Assembly: GCA_034429215.1 (NCBI GenBank)
Contig: DAOUGI010000039.1
Location: 5,739-69,738, forward strand
DNA: 64,000 nucleotides
From: JAFGOG01 sp034429215
GTDB lineage: Bacteria; Chloroflexota; Anaerolineae; JAAYZQ01
Direction: 5' to 3'
Shown: in pieces, positions 30,691 through 39,389 of the stretch
How positions within the stretch are numbered: position 1 is the stretch's first letter
Layout of the letters: every line of letters starts with the position of its first letter
Made by a program: the position numbers and the translations under genes
The notes under the pieces: generated by a model
The model's input: the letters and a program-made list of their open reading frames with translations, nothing else
Database searches by the model: none
Told to the model about the DNA's origin: nothing

Positions 30691-31842
30691 CTAGCGGCTG
30701 ATGTGCATCGGCATAATGACGCACAAATAATCTTCCCCGCCCACCGGCCGGATGACCCCCGGGCTGCTTGCGCTTGCCGTCTCCAGCGCCACTTCGGCGG
30801 TGCCGGCCACTGACAGGGCGTCGATCATATAGCGCGCGTTAAAAGCGATCTCGATCTCCTCCCCGCTGATGCCGGTCACGTCCAGCTCGCTGACGTTGTC
30901 GCCCAATTCGGCCGAGTTGGCCGCCACGCTGACATAGCCGGGCGTCAGCTCGCTGCCGGGAACGACGTGCAGGCGGATGATATTCGCCGCGTCGCGGGCA
31001 AAGAGAAAGGCCACCTTGACCGCTTTGAGCAGCTCCTGGGTGCTGACCACCGTCTGGGTGTTGTACGATTTCGGCACGATCTGCTTGTAATCGGGAAAGT
31101 TGCCGTCGATGAGCTGCGACACCAGGTCGATGTCGTCCAGGTGGAACAGGATCTGGTTGCGGGCCGGGGTGATGATCAGCTCGATCGTCGCTTCCTGGCC
31201 GCTGCTGACCCGGTTCAGCTCGGCCAGGGCGCGGGCCGGGACGATGACGCTGATCGTCTCGTCCACCCCCACTCCCACGTCGGCAGTCGAGACCGACAGG
31301 CGAAAGCCGTCGGCCGCCGCCAGGGTCAATCCGCCCTGGTGAAAGTGGGTCAGCACACCGGTCAGGATCGGCCGGCTCTCGTCGGCCGCCGCGGCAAAGA
31401 CCACCTGGTCGATCATCCGCTTGAACGTGTCGGCTTTCAGGTGCAGCGCGCCCTGCGGCCGCCCGCCGATGCTGTCCGCGGTGGGCACGTTGGGAAACTC
31501 GGCGGGGTCGAGCCCCTTGATGTTGGCCTCGAACCGGGCGCATTTCAGGTTCAGGGTCTGGGTGCGTTGGGTCAGCTCCATGTCGATCTGGCCAGGCGGC
31601 AGCGAGTTGACAAACTCGGTCAGCAGCCGGGCGGGCACGGTAATGCTGCCCTCTTCCTCGATCCGGGCGCCGATCCAGCAGTTGATGCCGATCTCCAGGT
31701 TGGTGGCCGCAATCCGCAGCCGGCCCTGATCCGTCTCCAACAGGATATTGGACAGGATCGGCAGCGGCGAGCGGGTAGCCACGGCTCGGCCGACGACGGC
31801 CAGCCCTCTGGCCAGGTTTTCTTGCAGGCAACTGATCTTCAC
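30691..31842 (-). CDS. dnaN: DNA polymerase III beta sliding clamp
   Basis: DnaN is the ring clamp that tethers DNA polymerase III. The 383-residue product begins MKISCLQENLARGLAVVGRAVATRSPLPILSNILLE, has three similar clamp folds, and ends with the typical VIMPMHISR (normally VxMPMRL/V). I take GTG 31842 with AGGAGG upstream; an ATG-frame extension would reach past the leader. dnaA is not adjacent, so this is not the usual dnaA-dnaN arrangement; replication-origin features were not seen. Confidence 0.95.
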   Translation of the reverse strand: MKISCLQENLARGLAVVGRAVATRSPLPILSNILLETDQGRLRIAATNLEIGINCWIGARIEEEGSITVPARLLTEFVNSLPPGQIDMELTQRTQTLNLKCARFEANIKGLDPAEFPNVPTADSIGGRPQGALHLKADTFKRMIDQVVFAAAADESRPILTGVLTHFHQGGLTLAAADGFRLSVSTADVGVGVDETISVIVPARALAELNRVSSGQEATIELIITPARNQILFHLDDIDLVSQLIDGNFPDYKQIVPKSYNTQTVVSTQELLKAVKVAFLFARDAANIIRLHVVPGSELTPGYVSVAANSAELGDNVSELDVTGISGEEIEIAFNARYMIDALSVAGTAEVALETASASSPGVIRPVGGEDYLCVIMPMHISR

Positions 31843-31924
31843 GATAACCTCCTCACAAGCGCCAGTGATTGCGGTAGCCCCCAACCTTCACCACAAGATA
31901 CAGGGAGTGGCTGGAAGCGCTTAT

Positions 31925-31952
31925 AGTATACTACAAAATATAACGGTGTCAA
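31925..31952 (-). promoter_or_regulatory. dnaN promoter
   Basis: On the minus strand TTGACA (31947-31952) and TATACT (31925-31930) are 16 bp apart. The -35 box overlaps the stop codon of the upstream methyltransferase gene. Confidence 0.7.
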
Positions 31953-32851
31953 GTGGACAGGGGCGCCTTAAAGTTATAGATGCCGTCCTCTATGCCCCAG
32001 CGGCGGCCGCACCCTCGGCAGGCCAGCGCATCGGCCTCTGCCTCCATCTCCGATCCGCCGCATGCCGGGCAGCGGAACAGGCGCTCGGCGGGCGCGACCC
32101 CTTCGGCCTTGCCCGCGGCGGCCAGGCACTGGCAAAAGACGCTGGGCGTCAACTGCCACCACTCGCCGGTTGGCTGGCACACGCCGTCGACTGCGGCCAG
32201 CGTGCGGGCTGGGATCGCCCGCTTCAGCGCGCCCACGCGCAGGTGCGACACGGTCCGCTGATGTTTCACGTGAAACCCGGCCTCCGCCAGCCGCGCCCGC
32301 ATCCACGCCGGGTGAAAGTCGAAATGCATCGGCAAAAACTCGTACGGCGCCTGGTCGAACGGGCTCCACTTCTGGGCGCGCAGCGCATAGCGCGCGATGC
32401 TCTTCAGGTGGCGTTTGTTGGCAAACTCTAGCACAAAGGCGCCGCTCCCGGCCAGACAACGCCCGACCTCGGCCAGCGCCGCCGGCACATCCTCGATGTG
32501 GTGCATCACCCGGACCATCATCGCCGCGTCGAAAGCGCCGTCGGCAAAGGGCAGCCCATACAGGTTAGCCGCCACGTACACCACCCGCCCATCGCGCCCC
32601 AGCCGCGCCTGGGCCTGGCGCAGCAGCGACAGCGAATAATCCACCAACGCCACCTGCTCATAGCCGCCGTAAAACTCTGACAGCCGCCCGAACGCGCCGC
32701 CCAGGTCCGCCAGCCGCTGCCCCTTTTGCGGCAGCATCCGTCGCAGTGCGATCCGCTCGGCCAGGTCCTCGTAATCGCGCCCCTGGCCCTCCCAGAAATC
32801 GCCGCGATAGTCGGTGTCCTCGTAATTGCAAATCCGCCGTTCCTCGTCCAT
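31949..32851 (-). CDS. SAM-dependent methyltransferase with C-terminal zinc ribbon
   Basis: The 300-residue product has a class I methyltransferase fold: motif I LADLGGAFGRLSEFY, YEQVALVDYS after beta-2, VYVAANLYGLPFADGAFDAAMMVRVMHHI around motif IV. The last 50 residues hold a Trm112-like zinc ribbon (CPACGG...CRGCGRRW) joined to IYNF. Substrate unknown; the ubiE-like core with a zinc ribbon suggests an RNA, quinone or small-molecule target. The start ATG 32851 is preceded by GGGGG. Confidence 0.82.
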   Translation of the reverse strand: MDEERRICNYEDTDYRGDFWEGQGRDYEDLAERIALRRMLPQKGQRLADLGGAFGRLSEFYGGYEQVALVDYSLSLLRQAQARLGRDGRVVYVAANLYGLPFADGAFDAAMMVRVMHHIEDVPAALAEVGRCLAGSGAFVLEFANKRHLKSIARYALRAQKWSPFDQAPYEFLPMHFDFHPAWMRARLAEAGFHVKHQRTVSHLRVGALKRAIPARTLAAVDGVCQPTGEWWQLTPSVFCQCLAAAGKAEGVAPAERLFRCPACGGSEMEAEADALACRGCGRRWGIEDGIYNFKAPLST

Positions 32852-32945
32852 GCCCCCGAGTCTAGCACACTTTGCCCCCTCCGTCAATCGCCGCCCTCCA
32901 ACCCGCCGATTTGCCGATCGACGCCAACTGATCTATAATCATTCC

Positions 32946-32985
32946 ATCACCCTCTCCCCTTGGGAGAGGGCTGGGGTGAGGGGGA
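32946..32985. repeat. Dispersed CCCTCTCCC/GGGAGAGGG repeat
   Basis: Arms CCTCTCCC and GGGAGAGG around CTTG are followed by CTGGGGTGAGGGGG. It has the same design as the element at 727-776 in the other orientation. Its GGTGAGGGGG end serves as the ribosome site of the peptidase gene, so part of the repeat has been taken into the leader. Confidence 0.55.
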
Positions 32986-32989
32986 ATTC

Positions 32990-34219
32990 ATGCCAGATCT
33001 CGACGACTACACCCAGCAGTCGCTGGACCACATCTGTTACCTGTCGGAGCGGATCGGCGCCCGGGGAAGCTGCACCCCCGCCGAGCGGCAGGCCGCCGAG
33101 TACGCCGCCGAGCAGATGCGCGCTGCCGGCGCCCGCGGCGTCCGGATCGAGCCCTTTTGGGGCGCGCCTTCCACCTACCGGCCCTTCGTCCTGGCCTTTG
33201 CGACCGCCCTGCTCGGCGCCCTGGTCGTCTGGCTCGTCCGTGAGCGGTGGATGATGGCCGTCGCTGCCCTGCTGAGCGCCCTGGGCGCGTGGGGCATGTT
33301 CGCCGAGTCCGGCCTGTCTGCCAGTTGGATGCGGCGCCTCTTGCCCCGGGCCGCCAGCCGCAACGCCGTGGGCATCCTGCCCCCATCCGGTGAGGTCAAG
33401 CGCCGGGCCGTCCTGTGCGCCCACATCGACACCCACCGCACCCCCATCTTTTACTCCTCCACCGCCTGGTACATGGTCTTTGCCCTGCTGGTGGGCGGCG
33501 CATTCGTCAGCATGGCCGTCGCCTCCCTGGCCTATGCCCTGGGCGCCCTGTTCGACTGGTCGTGGATGCGCTGGATCGGCCTGATTGCCGCAGCGATCCA
33601 GTTGTTCGCCCTTATTCTATGCATTCAAGCCGATTTTACGCCGTTTACTGCCGGCGCTAACGACAACGCCTCCGGCGCCGGCGTCGCCTTATCCGTTGCC
33701 CGGCGCCTGGCCGCCGAGCCACTGGCCCACACCGAGGTGTGGCTGGCCTTCACCGGCTGTGAGGAGGTGGGCGCCTACGGCGCCGCCGCCTTCCTCGACG
33801 CCCACGCCGCCGAGATGGGGCCCGACGCCGTGCACATCATCCTCGACCAGGTCGGCTTTGGCCGGGTCCGCTACCTGACCACCGACGGGCTGATCCTCAA
33901 GCACAAGACCCATCCCCGCGCCCTGACCCTGGCCCGCCGCGTCGCCTACGAGCTGCCCGACCTCAAAATCCACGGCCAGACCGGCCTGGCCTACACCGAC
34001 GCTTTGGTGGCCACCAAGCGCGGCCTGATCGCCCTGACCCTGAACACCCTGCCGTCGCCCATCACCAACGACAACCTCCATTGGCACCGCCCCTCCGACA
34101 CCCTGGCCCACGTCGATCCCGACGCCCTGGCCGACACCCACGCCGTGGTCTGGCAGCTATTGCAGCAAATAGACAGCGCTTCCGTTGAAGATAACAGAAA
34201 GCAACAGGAACCGCTATAA
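32990..34219 (+). CDS. M28-family peptidase with membrane segments
   Basis: The 409-residue product combines a zinc aminopeptidase fold with four hydrophobic helices in two inserted pairs (about 60-100 and 155-205). The M28 metal and catalytic residues can be placed: H-x-D in CAHIDTHRTP, D in GANDNASGAG, EE in TGCEEVGAYG, D in ILDQVGFG and H in NLHWHRPSDT. Substrate unknown. The start ATG 32990 excludes a short repeat-derived extension (MGEGWGEGEF). Confidence 0.85.
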   Translation: MPDLDDYTQQSLDHICYLSERIGARGSCTPAERQAAEYAAEQMRAAGARGVRIEPFWGAPSTYRPFVLAFATALLGALVVWLVRERWMMAVAALLSALGAWGMFAESGLSASWMRRLLPRAASRNAVGILPPSGEVKRRAVLCAHIDTHRTPIFYSSTAWYMVFALLVGGAFVSMAVASLAYALGALFDWSWMRWIGLIAAAIQLFALILCIQADFTPFTAGANDNASGAGVALSVARRLAAEPLAHTEVWLAFTGCEEVGAYGAAAFLDAHAAEMGPDAVHIILDQVGFGRVRYLTTDGLILKHKTHPRALTLARRVAYELPDLKIHGQTGLAYTDALVATKRGLIALTLNTLPSPITNDNLHWHRPSDTLAHVDPDALADTHAVVWQLLQQIDSASVEDNRKQQEPL

Positions 34220-34235
34220 GTTATAGGCCATAGGC

Positions 34236-34440
34236 CATTTCCACGTCCGGGGCATGCCCGACCGGCTGGCCAACCTGGGCGCCCCCGACACCTTCGACCG
34301 CTCCGACCTGTGCGCTGCCCTGACTAAGATCGTGCGCGGCGACGACTCGACCCCGTTCGTGGCCGAGTCGGATGGCCGCGTCGTGGGCCTGGCCGAGGTC
34401 TACCTGCGCCACGACGAGGAGGGGGTGCCGCATGTCACTG
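34236..34440 (+). pseudogene. N-terminal fragment of a GNAT acetyltransferase
   Basis: The frame HVRGMPDRLANLGAPDTF...VAESDGRVVGLAEVYLRHDEE matches the first half of a GNAT protein, with the usual beginning missing. The frame loses similarity after about 34440 and ends at a stop at 34484. The matching second half is found about 870 bp downstream, beyond the MNT/HEPN pair. Confidence 0.65.
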
Positions 34441-34554
34441 GTGGCTTGGCCAAAATCGATCCCCCCACTTGCCCGGCCTGCTAATCTATGGTACAATCCA
34501 CCCACGTACTAGATCCTCCATACACGCACTCGAAACAGACAAGGCGGGTCACCG

Positions 34555-34629
34555 ATGGGAAAAAGAAGGACAATCGACACCGACCTCGACCCCGCCGCGC
34601 CGGTGACGACCGTGGCAGCGAAAGCCTGA
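34555..34629 (+). CDS. Possible 24-residue leader peptide before the MNT gene
   Basis: ATG 34555 opens MGKRRTIDTDLDPAAPVTTV and ends at TGA 34627, 20 nt before the MNT gene. No clear ribosome site is present. It may be chance. Confidence 0.2.
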   Translation: MGKRRTIDTDLDPAAPVTTVAAKA

Positions 34630-34648
34630 GGATCATGGGGGTGGACTG

Positions 34649-34948
34649 ATGGTGCGGATACCCGTTGACCAAAATCTGCTTGCAGCCTTTTGCCGGCGAC
34701 ACCACGTCCGGCGACTGGCCCTTTTCGGTTCCGTGCTGCGGGCCGACTTTGGCCCCGACAGCGACGTCGACGTCCTGGTAGAGTTCGAACCTGCCCACGT
34801 GCCGGGGCTCTTTGGCATAGTCCGCTTGGAGCGCGAGCTATCTGCCCTCCTGGGTCGCACGGTAGATCTCCGCACCCCTGAAGATCTGAGCCGCTATTTC
34901 CGCCAGGACGTGCTGGATCAGGCCGAGGTTCAATATGCGCAGGGATGA
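34649..34948 (+). CDS. MNT-type nucleotidyltransferase, MntA-like antitoxin
   Basis: The 99-residue product has the minimal nucleotidyltransferase motif: G27-S28 (LALFGSVLRADF) and D39-x-D41 (DSDVDVLVEF). In MNT/HEPN pairs the MntA protein neutralises the HEPN toxin, in studied cases by AMPylating a tyrosine near its active site. The gene overlaps the HEPN gene by 14 nt, the usual order and coupling. It lies inside a disrupted acetyltransferase gene. Confidence 0.88.
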   Translation: MVRIPVDQNLLAAFCRRHHVRRLALFGSVLRADFGPDSDVDVLVEFEPAHVPGLFGIVRLERELSALLGRTVDLRTPEDLSRYFRQDVLDQAEVQYAQG

Positions 34949-35297
34949 CCAGGTGCGCATGCACCACATGCTTGACGCGGCGCGCGAGGCCGTCGCCTTC
35001 ACTCAAGGTCGGACCAGGAAAGACCTGAACAGAGATCGCATGCTCGTCCTGTCGTTGGTCAAAGACGTTGAGATCGTCGGCGAGGCTGCCCACCAGGTAT
35101 CGGAAGCGACCAGGGGGCAACTGCCTGCCATCCCCTGGGCGGATATTGTCGGCATGCGCAACCGCCTGGTTCATGCCTATTTCGATCTAAATCTGGAGAT
35201 ACTCTGGCGTACCGTCCGCCATGACCTGCCACCCCTGATCGCCACGCTGGAGGAGATCCTGGGAGGTCAGGAACAGCATTCCACGGACGGCGATTGA
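34935..35297 (+). CDS. HEPN-domain protein, HepT-like toxin
   Basis: The 120-residue all-helical protein belongs to the DUF86/HepT group. The ribonuclease motif R75-x4-H80-x-Y82 (MRNRLVHAYFD) is intact, so the toxin may be active. The central helix DVEIVGEAAHQVSE is typical. It overlaps the MNT gene by 14 nt. Confidence 0.88.
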   Translation: MRRDDQVRMHHMLDAAREAVAFTQGRTRKDLNRDRMLVLSLVKDVEIVGEAAHQVSEATRGQLPAIPWADIVGMRNRLVHAYFDLNLEILWRTVRHDLPPLIATLEEILGGQEQHSTDGD

Positions 35298-35300
35298 CCA

Positions 35301-35563
35301 CCTGATCGTCAACTTGCCCTCGACGAGCCGAACCCGATCACCGTGGCCCGCTGCTACGGTTATCTACAGAGCCTGATGGTCGATCCGGCCTATCGCCGTC
35401 AGGGCATCGCCGCCCGGCTTGTGGCTGCCGCTGCGGGCTGGGTCAGGTACAGGGTGCAGCCGAAATGCGCCTTCAAACCTGGGAGTTTGACGCCGGTCCG
35501 CTGCCCTTCTACGACCGCCTGGGCTATCGCACCCTGTGCCGCACACTGGTGCGCGAGTTGTAA
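35301..35563 (+). pseudogene. C-terminal fragment of the GNAT acetyltransferase, frameshifted
   Basis: The frame through 35316-35450 gives ALDEPNPITVARCYGYLQSL, then the acetyl-CoA site DPAYRRQGIAARLVAAAAGWV. Near 35450 the reading must shift by one base to continue as GAAEMRLQTWEFDAGPLPF, then YDRLGYRTLCRTLVREL and TAA at 35561-35563. Together with the fragment at 34236 it rebuilds one GNAT protein. The frameshift shows the gene is no longer expressed intact. Confidence 0.7.
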
Positions 35564-35647
35564 GGGCGCACAGCCGGGCGCCCCTTGGCGCATAACCAGA
35601 TTTCACAAAAACCCAACAACACGCCCCATCCCGCTGCCGCTATCTGT

Positions 35648-35959
35648 CTAGTGGTTGCGCAGGACCAGCGGCAGGTAAATGACATATCTCGGGTTGGATA
35701 CTGCGCCGCCGCCCCAGAACCCGCCGCCCAGCGTATAGCTGCCGCCCGACAGCAGCCCGGCATCCGGCTGGCCGGCCGTCCCGCCCACAGTGTAAGCGCC
35801 TCCGCTGCTGAATGTCCATCCCCCGCCGTCCACCGTGCTCCAGCTCAGATCATAGCCTCCGCCGGACTGGGCAAGCGCCACTGATGTCGCCAGCAGGAAT
35901 AGGCATACAGCCAGCAGAAAAATCGGGTGCCCGGCACCCGCAAGGCGCTTCGCGGTCAT
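35648..35959 (-). CDS. Small secreted glycine-rich protein
   Basis: The 103-residue product has a signal peptide (MTAKRLAGAGHPIFLLAVCLFLLATSVALAQ). A repeat-like body follows (YDLSWSTVDGGGWTFSSGG, AYTVGGTAGQPDAGLLSGGSYTLGG), then the tail YLPLVLRNH. This GGxYxLGGT(I/A)GQPDAG pattern is frequent in Chloroflexota surface proteins; its role is unknown. ATGA overlaps the stop of the large fibre gene upstream, and GGAGGTGGG precedes the start, so the two are probably made together. Confidence 0.75.
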   Translation of the reverse strand: MTAKRLAGAGHPIFLLAVCLFLLATSVALAQSGGGYDLSWSTVDGGGWTFSSGGAYTVGGTAGQPDAGLLSGGSYTLGGGFWGGGAVSNPRYVIYLPLVLRNH

Positions 35960-37842
35960 TGCCCACCTCCCGGCCGGCGTCGCCGGCCCGCCAGCGTGCC
36001 GCCGGCGATGACCAGCCCACCGGCGAGCAGCCAGGGCACCGGTATACCGGAGCGAGCCTGCGCCGGCTGGCCCGACCGGACGGCCTGCTCCAGCGCGGTG
36101 ACGCGGGCGTCCATGTCGGTGTTCTGCTGCTGCAGAATGGCGATCTGGGCTTGTTGGTCCGCGTTCTCGGCCTTCAGTGCCTGGTTCTCGGCATACAGCC
36201 CTTGGATTGCCGCCAGGGCCACGCCGTCGGCGTCTACTGTGCTGATGTGGGTGTCATCCTCCCCCAGGCCAAACGCACCGTAGAAATCCTGGGCCATCGG
36301 CCCCATGTGCCGGATGGCAGCATCCTGGCTCTTATAGTTCCAAATGGCGATCGGCACCTCGGCCAGGTGGGCCAGCACCTCCTGCCCGTCCACTGCGGCG
36401 ACGTTGTCCTTCAAGTTCCGGTCGCTGACCGACGACCAGGCGCTGTCGCCCGCCGGCACGTACACCCCGCTGCTGAGGCCGCTGTTGGTGTAGAAATAGA
36501 CCCCGCCACTCGCGCGGGCCACCCAGCGGTTGTTGTCGCTGCAGCCCACGTCCGTGTCCGTGGAATAGTCGCCCCACACGAAACAGCCCTGGTTGTAGGC
36601 CTTGGCGTGGCGCCCGGCGGCCAGGCTATAGCTGCCCTGAGCCAGGTTAAAAGTGCCACCTGGCACAGTCGCATACTCGCCGCTGGCCTGATTGTCTCCG
36701 CCCCCTCCTATCGTGGCAAAGCTGGCGTTGGCCGTATTCCCGCCGCCTCCGCCGACCGTGGCGGCCACACCGCTGACGGTGTTGTCGACGCCCCCAGCGA
36801 TGGTGGCAAAACTCTCGCCGGCGCTGTTGCGCAGGCCGCCGCCGACGGTGGCCTCGCTGCCGCCGGCCGAGTTGCCGCTGCCCCCGCCGACGCTGGCCGT
36901 ATCGCCGCCGGCCTGGTTGTCGCCGCCGCCGCTGATCGTGCTGGCCTCACCCGTGACGGCGTTCCGGTTCCCGCCGCCAATGACAGACGCGTTGCCGCTG
37001 GCCTCGTTGTGCCACCCCCCCCCGATGGTGGCGCCGTCAACGCTTACCGTGTTAAAGCCCCCTCCTCCGACGGTGGCAGAACTGCCGCCGGCGATGTTGT
37101 CATTGCCCCCGCCCACCACGGCTCCCGTGCCACCGGCGGTGTTGCTGGCACCGCCGCCGACGGTGGAAAACGAGCCGCTGGCGGTGTTCTGGTTGCCCCC
37201 GGACACGGTGGCATCGCCTGGCCCATACGGATCGCCATCGCCGTCGCCAGCCTGATTGGACCAGCCGCCGCCAATCGTGCCAAAGATGTCGGTGACGCGA
37301 TTCAAGGCACCGCCTTGCCCTCCCCCGCCGATCGTCGCACCATACACCCCGGCCGTCGTCCAGTTGCCGCTGTAGCCGCCGATGAGGTTGGGGCTGGTGC
37401 CATTCTGTTGGGTCCACAGGCCGGGCAGCGCCAACGCATAGGGCGATGGGGTCAGCTCCTGGCGCGGGTCGAGCAGGGTGTAGGCTCCGCCGCTGTCGCC
37501 GGGGCGCACCCCGATCTCCAGCCAGCGCGCGTCTCCCGAGAAGACGCCGGTGCCAAAGTTGAGCTTGACGGTGAACAGGCCGCCGCTCACTGCCACGTCG
37601 CCGGGCGTGACTGTGCCCAGCAGGTTGCCGCCGCTGGGCGCGTCGTACAGTCTGAACTGAAAATCGTAGGCTCCCTCTGTCGGGTTGCCGCCGTCGGTCA
37701 GCCGGCCCTGGTAGGTGAAGGCCGTGCCCAGCTCACCCTCCGGCTGCGGTGCCTTGGCCAGCCCGGCCAGACCCCCGGTTCCGCTCACCAGCACCACCGC
37801 GCACACCAGCACCAAGCAAACCACTGCGTGACTGCCTTTCAT
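35956..37842 (-). CDS. YadA-like/S74-chaperone surface fibre protein with C-terminal anchor
   Basis: The 628-residue product has a signal peptide, then a domain starting GTAFTYQGRLTDGGNPTEGAYDFQFRLYD (about 40-150). About ten YadA-head-type repeats of 20-25 residues follow (TIGGGxxNxASGxxATVGGG, about 160-395), then a peptidase-S74-type intramolecular chaperone domain (SDRNLKDNV from 473). A coiled coil (NQALKAENADQQAQIAILQQQ) and a C-terminal span with basic end (PWLLAGGLVIAGGTLAGRRRR) complete it. Trimeric beta-helix fibres of phage tails and autotransporters share these parts. The start has AAGGAGG. It is likely a surface fibre that folds as a trimer. Confidence 0.82.
   Translation of the reverse strand: MKGSHAVVCLVLVCAVVLVSGTGGLAGLAKAPQPEGELGTAFTYQGRLTDGGNPTEGAYDFQFRLYDAPSGGNLLGTVTPGDVAVSGGLFTVKLNFGTGVFSGDARWLEIGVRPGDSGGAYTLLDPRQELTPSPYALALPGLWTQQNGTSPNLIGGYSGNWTTAGVYGATIGGGGQGGALNRVTDIFGTIGGGWSNQAGDGDGDPYGPGDATVSGGNQNTASGSFSTVGGGASNTAGGTGAVVGGGNDNIAGGSSATVGGGGFNTVSVDGATIGGGWHNEASGNASVIGGGNRNAVTGEASTISGGGDNQAGGDTASVGGGSGNSAGGSEATVGGGLRNSAGESFATIAGGVDNTVSGVAATVGGGGGNTANASFATIGGGGDNQASGEYATVPGGTFNLAQGSYSLAAGRHAKAYNQGCFVWGDYSTDTDVGCSDNNRWVARASGGVYFYTNSGLSSGVYVPAGDSAWSSVSDRNLKDNVAAVDGQEVLAHLAEVPIAIWNYKSQDAAIRHMGPMAQDFYGAFGLGEDDTHISTVDADGVALAAIQGLYAENQALKAENADQQAQIAILQQQNTDMDARVTALEQAVRSGQPAQARSGIPVPWLLAGGLVIAGGTLAGRRRRPGGGQ
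36660..37360. repeat. Coding repeats of the YadA-like head region
   Basis: Short degenerate units with GCCGCCGCCGACGGTGGC and close forms recur every 60-75 bp. They match the protein repeats and have variable sequence between cores, so they are coding repeats. Confidence 0.75.
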
Positions 37843-37927
37843 CTCTGCCTCCTTAGGATTGTGATGGGTTTCGAGCCGAAATAGCAAACGGGCAGGCGAC
37901 CTTTGCCTGCCCGTCCGAGACCACCGT

Positions 37928-38842
37928 TCAGCCCTTCCCGCCCGACCCCACCTCCGCCACCACCGCCAGGATCGCCTCGGCCAGCGCCTCGGGTGCCTCC
38001 TCCTGGATAAAGTGCCCCGTCTGTGTCTCTACCACCTCTGCGCCGGGGAACAGCCGCCGCATCGATTTCAGCCCGCGCCCCAGGATCGGGTCGGCCTGCC
38101 CCCACACCAGCCGCACCGGGCCCGAAAATGAGCCGGCCCACGCCTCCACCCGGCGCATCGGCTCGGCCGAGGGGTGATCCGGGCCGGTAGGCACCATCCG
38201 CGCCAGGGCCAGCGGCGCCGTCCGGTCGCCGATGCGGCGCAGCGGATAGCGGTAGGCCCTCTTCTCCGTCCGGCCGATGCTGCTGCGGTCGCCCTGCACC
38301 ATGTGCAGGATGGGGATCGGAAAGCCGAGCCAGCGGAAGAGCAGGTCGCTGATCACGGGCATGTTCGCCAGGCGGTGAAACCAGGACAGCGCGCCCGCCC
38401 GCCGCGGCGCGGCCAGCCCGGTGTTGGCAAACACCGCCCCGCGCACCAGCTCCGGATTTCGGGCCGCCGCCAGCCCCAGCACCGGCCCGCCCCAATCCTG
38501 CCCGGCGATCGTCGCCCGCTCCAGCTCCAGCGCGCGCAGCAGCCCTTCGATCTGTTCGGCGTGAAAGGCCAGCGTGTGCGCCCCGGCGTCGCGCGGCTTG
38601 TCGCTCAGCCCCAGTCCGACCAGGTCGGGCGCGATGACCCGCACCCCGCTTTCGGCCAGCCGGCCGATCACCTTGCGCCACAGGTAGGACCAGGTCGGGT
38701 TGCCATGTTGTACGACTACCGGCGGGCCGGCGCCCTCGTCCACAAAGTGGATGGCGTATGGGCCGCCGCGGTAGACCCTGCGTTGGAACGGCATCTCTGC
38801 CTGGAGCCAGGCCGGCAGATCGGGAGCCTGTTCGAAGCTCAT
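37928..38842 (-). CDS. Haloalkane dehalogenase-like alpha/beta hydrolase
   Basis: The 304-residue product matches the haloalkane dehalogenase family: oxyanion/halide motif HGNPTWSYLWR with N48, nucleophile D116 followed by W117 (AGQDWGGP), the acid region LVWGQADPILG and the base histidine in TGHFIQEEAPE. N48 and W117 are the halide-binding pair of the family. Epoxide hydrolases are the nearest alternative. The gene overlaps the upstream acetyltransferase by ATGA. Confidence 0.82.
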   Translation of the reverse strand: MSFEQAPDLPAWLQAEMPFQRRVYRGGPYAIHFVDEGAGPPVVVQHGNPTWSYLWRKVIGRLAESGVRVIAPDLVGLGLSDKPRDAGAHTLAFHAEQIEGLLRALELERATIAGQDWGGPVLGLAAARNPELVRGAVFANTGLAAPRRAGALSWFHRLANMPVISDLLFRWLGFPIPILHMVQGDRSSIGRTEKRAYRYPLRRIGDRTAPLALARMVPTGPDHPSAEPMRRVEAWAGSFSGPVRLVWGQADPILGRGLKSMRRLFPGAEVVETQTGHFIQEEAPEALAEAILAVVAEVGSGGKG

Positions 38843-39342
38843 GGTCTAACCTCCAACACCTTCCTCATCGGCTGCGTCTTCAACCCTCTCCCCTCAAAGC
38901 TCCGCCCTGTTCGCACCCCTGTCGACCTCTTGTACCCCATGGCCAGGTAGAACAGAGTCCCGTACAGCGTGGCCGCTACGCGCACCACCCTTGTCCCCTG
39001 CTCGAGGCTCTCCTGCTCAAAGCGCTCCACCAGCCTCCGGCCGATCCCCTGCCGCTGCCGGTCTCCTCTCACAAACAGGCTGGCCAGCCTCTCCCTTCTC
39101 CCCCTCAGCACGCCCACCACTTCCCCGTCCTCTTCCGCCACATAGACCATCGGCGACCTGACCACTTCGCTGATGGCGTCTCGGTGCGCCTTCTCCGGCG
39201 ACCGGGCGTGCCGGAACGGGCCCAGAAACGGGCCCCTCTCTTCCGGAGGCAGGAAAGAAAGGTTGAACTCACTGTACGTATCGGCGATCAGCCTGCCGAC
39301 GCTTTCGGCGTCGCTCTCTTCATAGCAGCGGATCGTGATCAT
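38839..39342 (-). CDS. GNAT-family N-acetyltransferase
   Basis: The 167-residue product has the GNAT fold: N-terminal ITIRCYEESDAESVGRLI, substrate strand VYVAEEDGEVVGVLRG, acetyl-CoA loop RQRQGIGRRLVERF and the C-terminal LYGTLFYLAMGYKRST. The substrate is unknown. ATG 39342 is preceded by AAGGGAGT, and ATGA couples it to the dehalogenase-like gene. Confidence 0.85.
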   Translation of the reverse strand: MITIRCYEESDAESVGRLIADTYSEFNLSFLPPEERGPFLGPFRHARSPEKAHRDAISEVVRSPMVYVAEEDGEVVGVLRGRRERLASLFVRGDRQRQGIGRRLVERFEQESLEQGTRVVRVAATLYGTLFYLAMGYKRSTGVRTGRSFEGRGLKTQPMRKVLEVRP

Positions 39343-39389
39343 ACTCCCTTTCGGCAGCCCGGCGCCACGATGTCTCGGCGTCCGCGCCT

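Noticed and set aside
30691..31960. Replication origin next to dnaN
   Set aside because: No dnaA gene and no cluster of DnaA boxes (TTATCCACA-like) seen near dnaN.
35343..35651. Intact 102-codon gene
   Set aside because: Only its first third is GNAT-like; after a one-base frameshift the true GNAT sequence continues in another frame, so this is a pseudogene fragment.
36660..37360. CRISPR array or minisatellite
   Set aside because: Units encode YadA-head motifs in frame and vary as coding repeats do.
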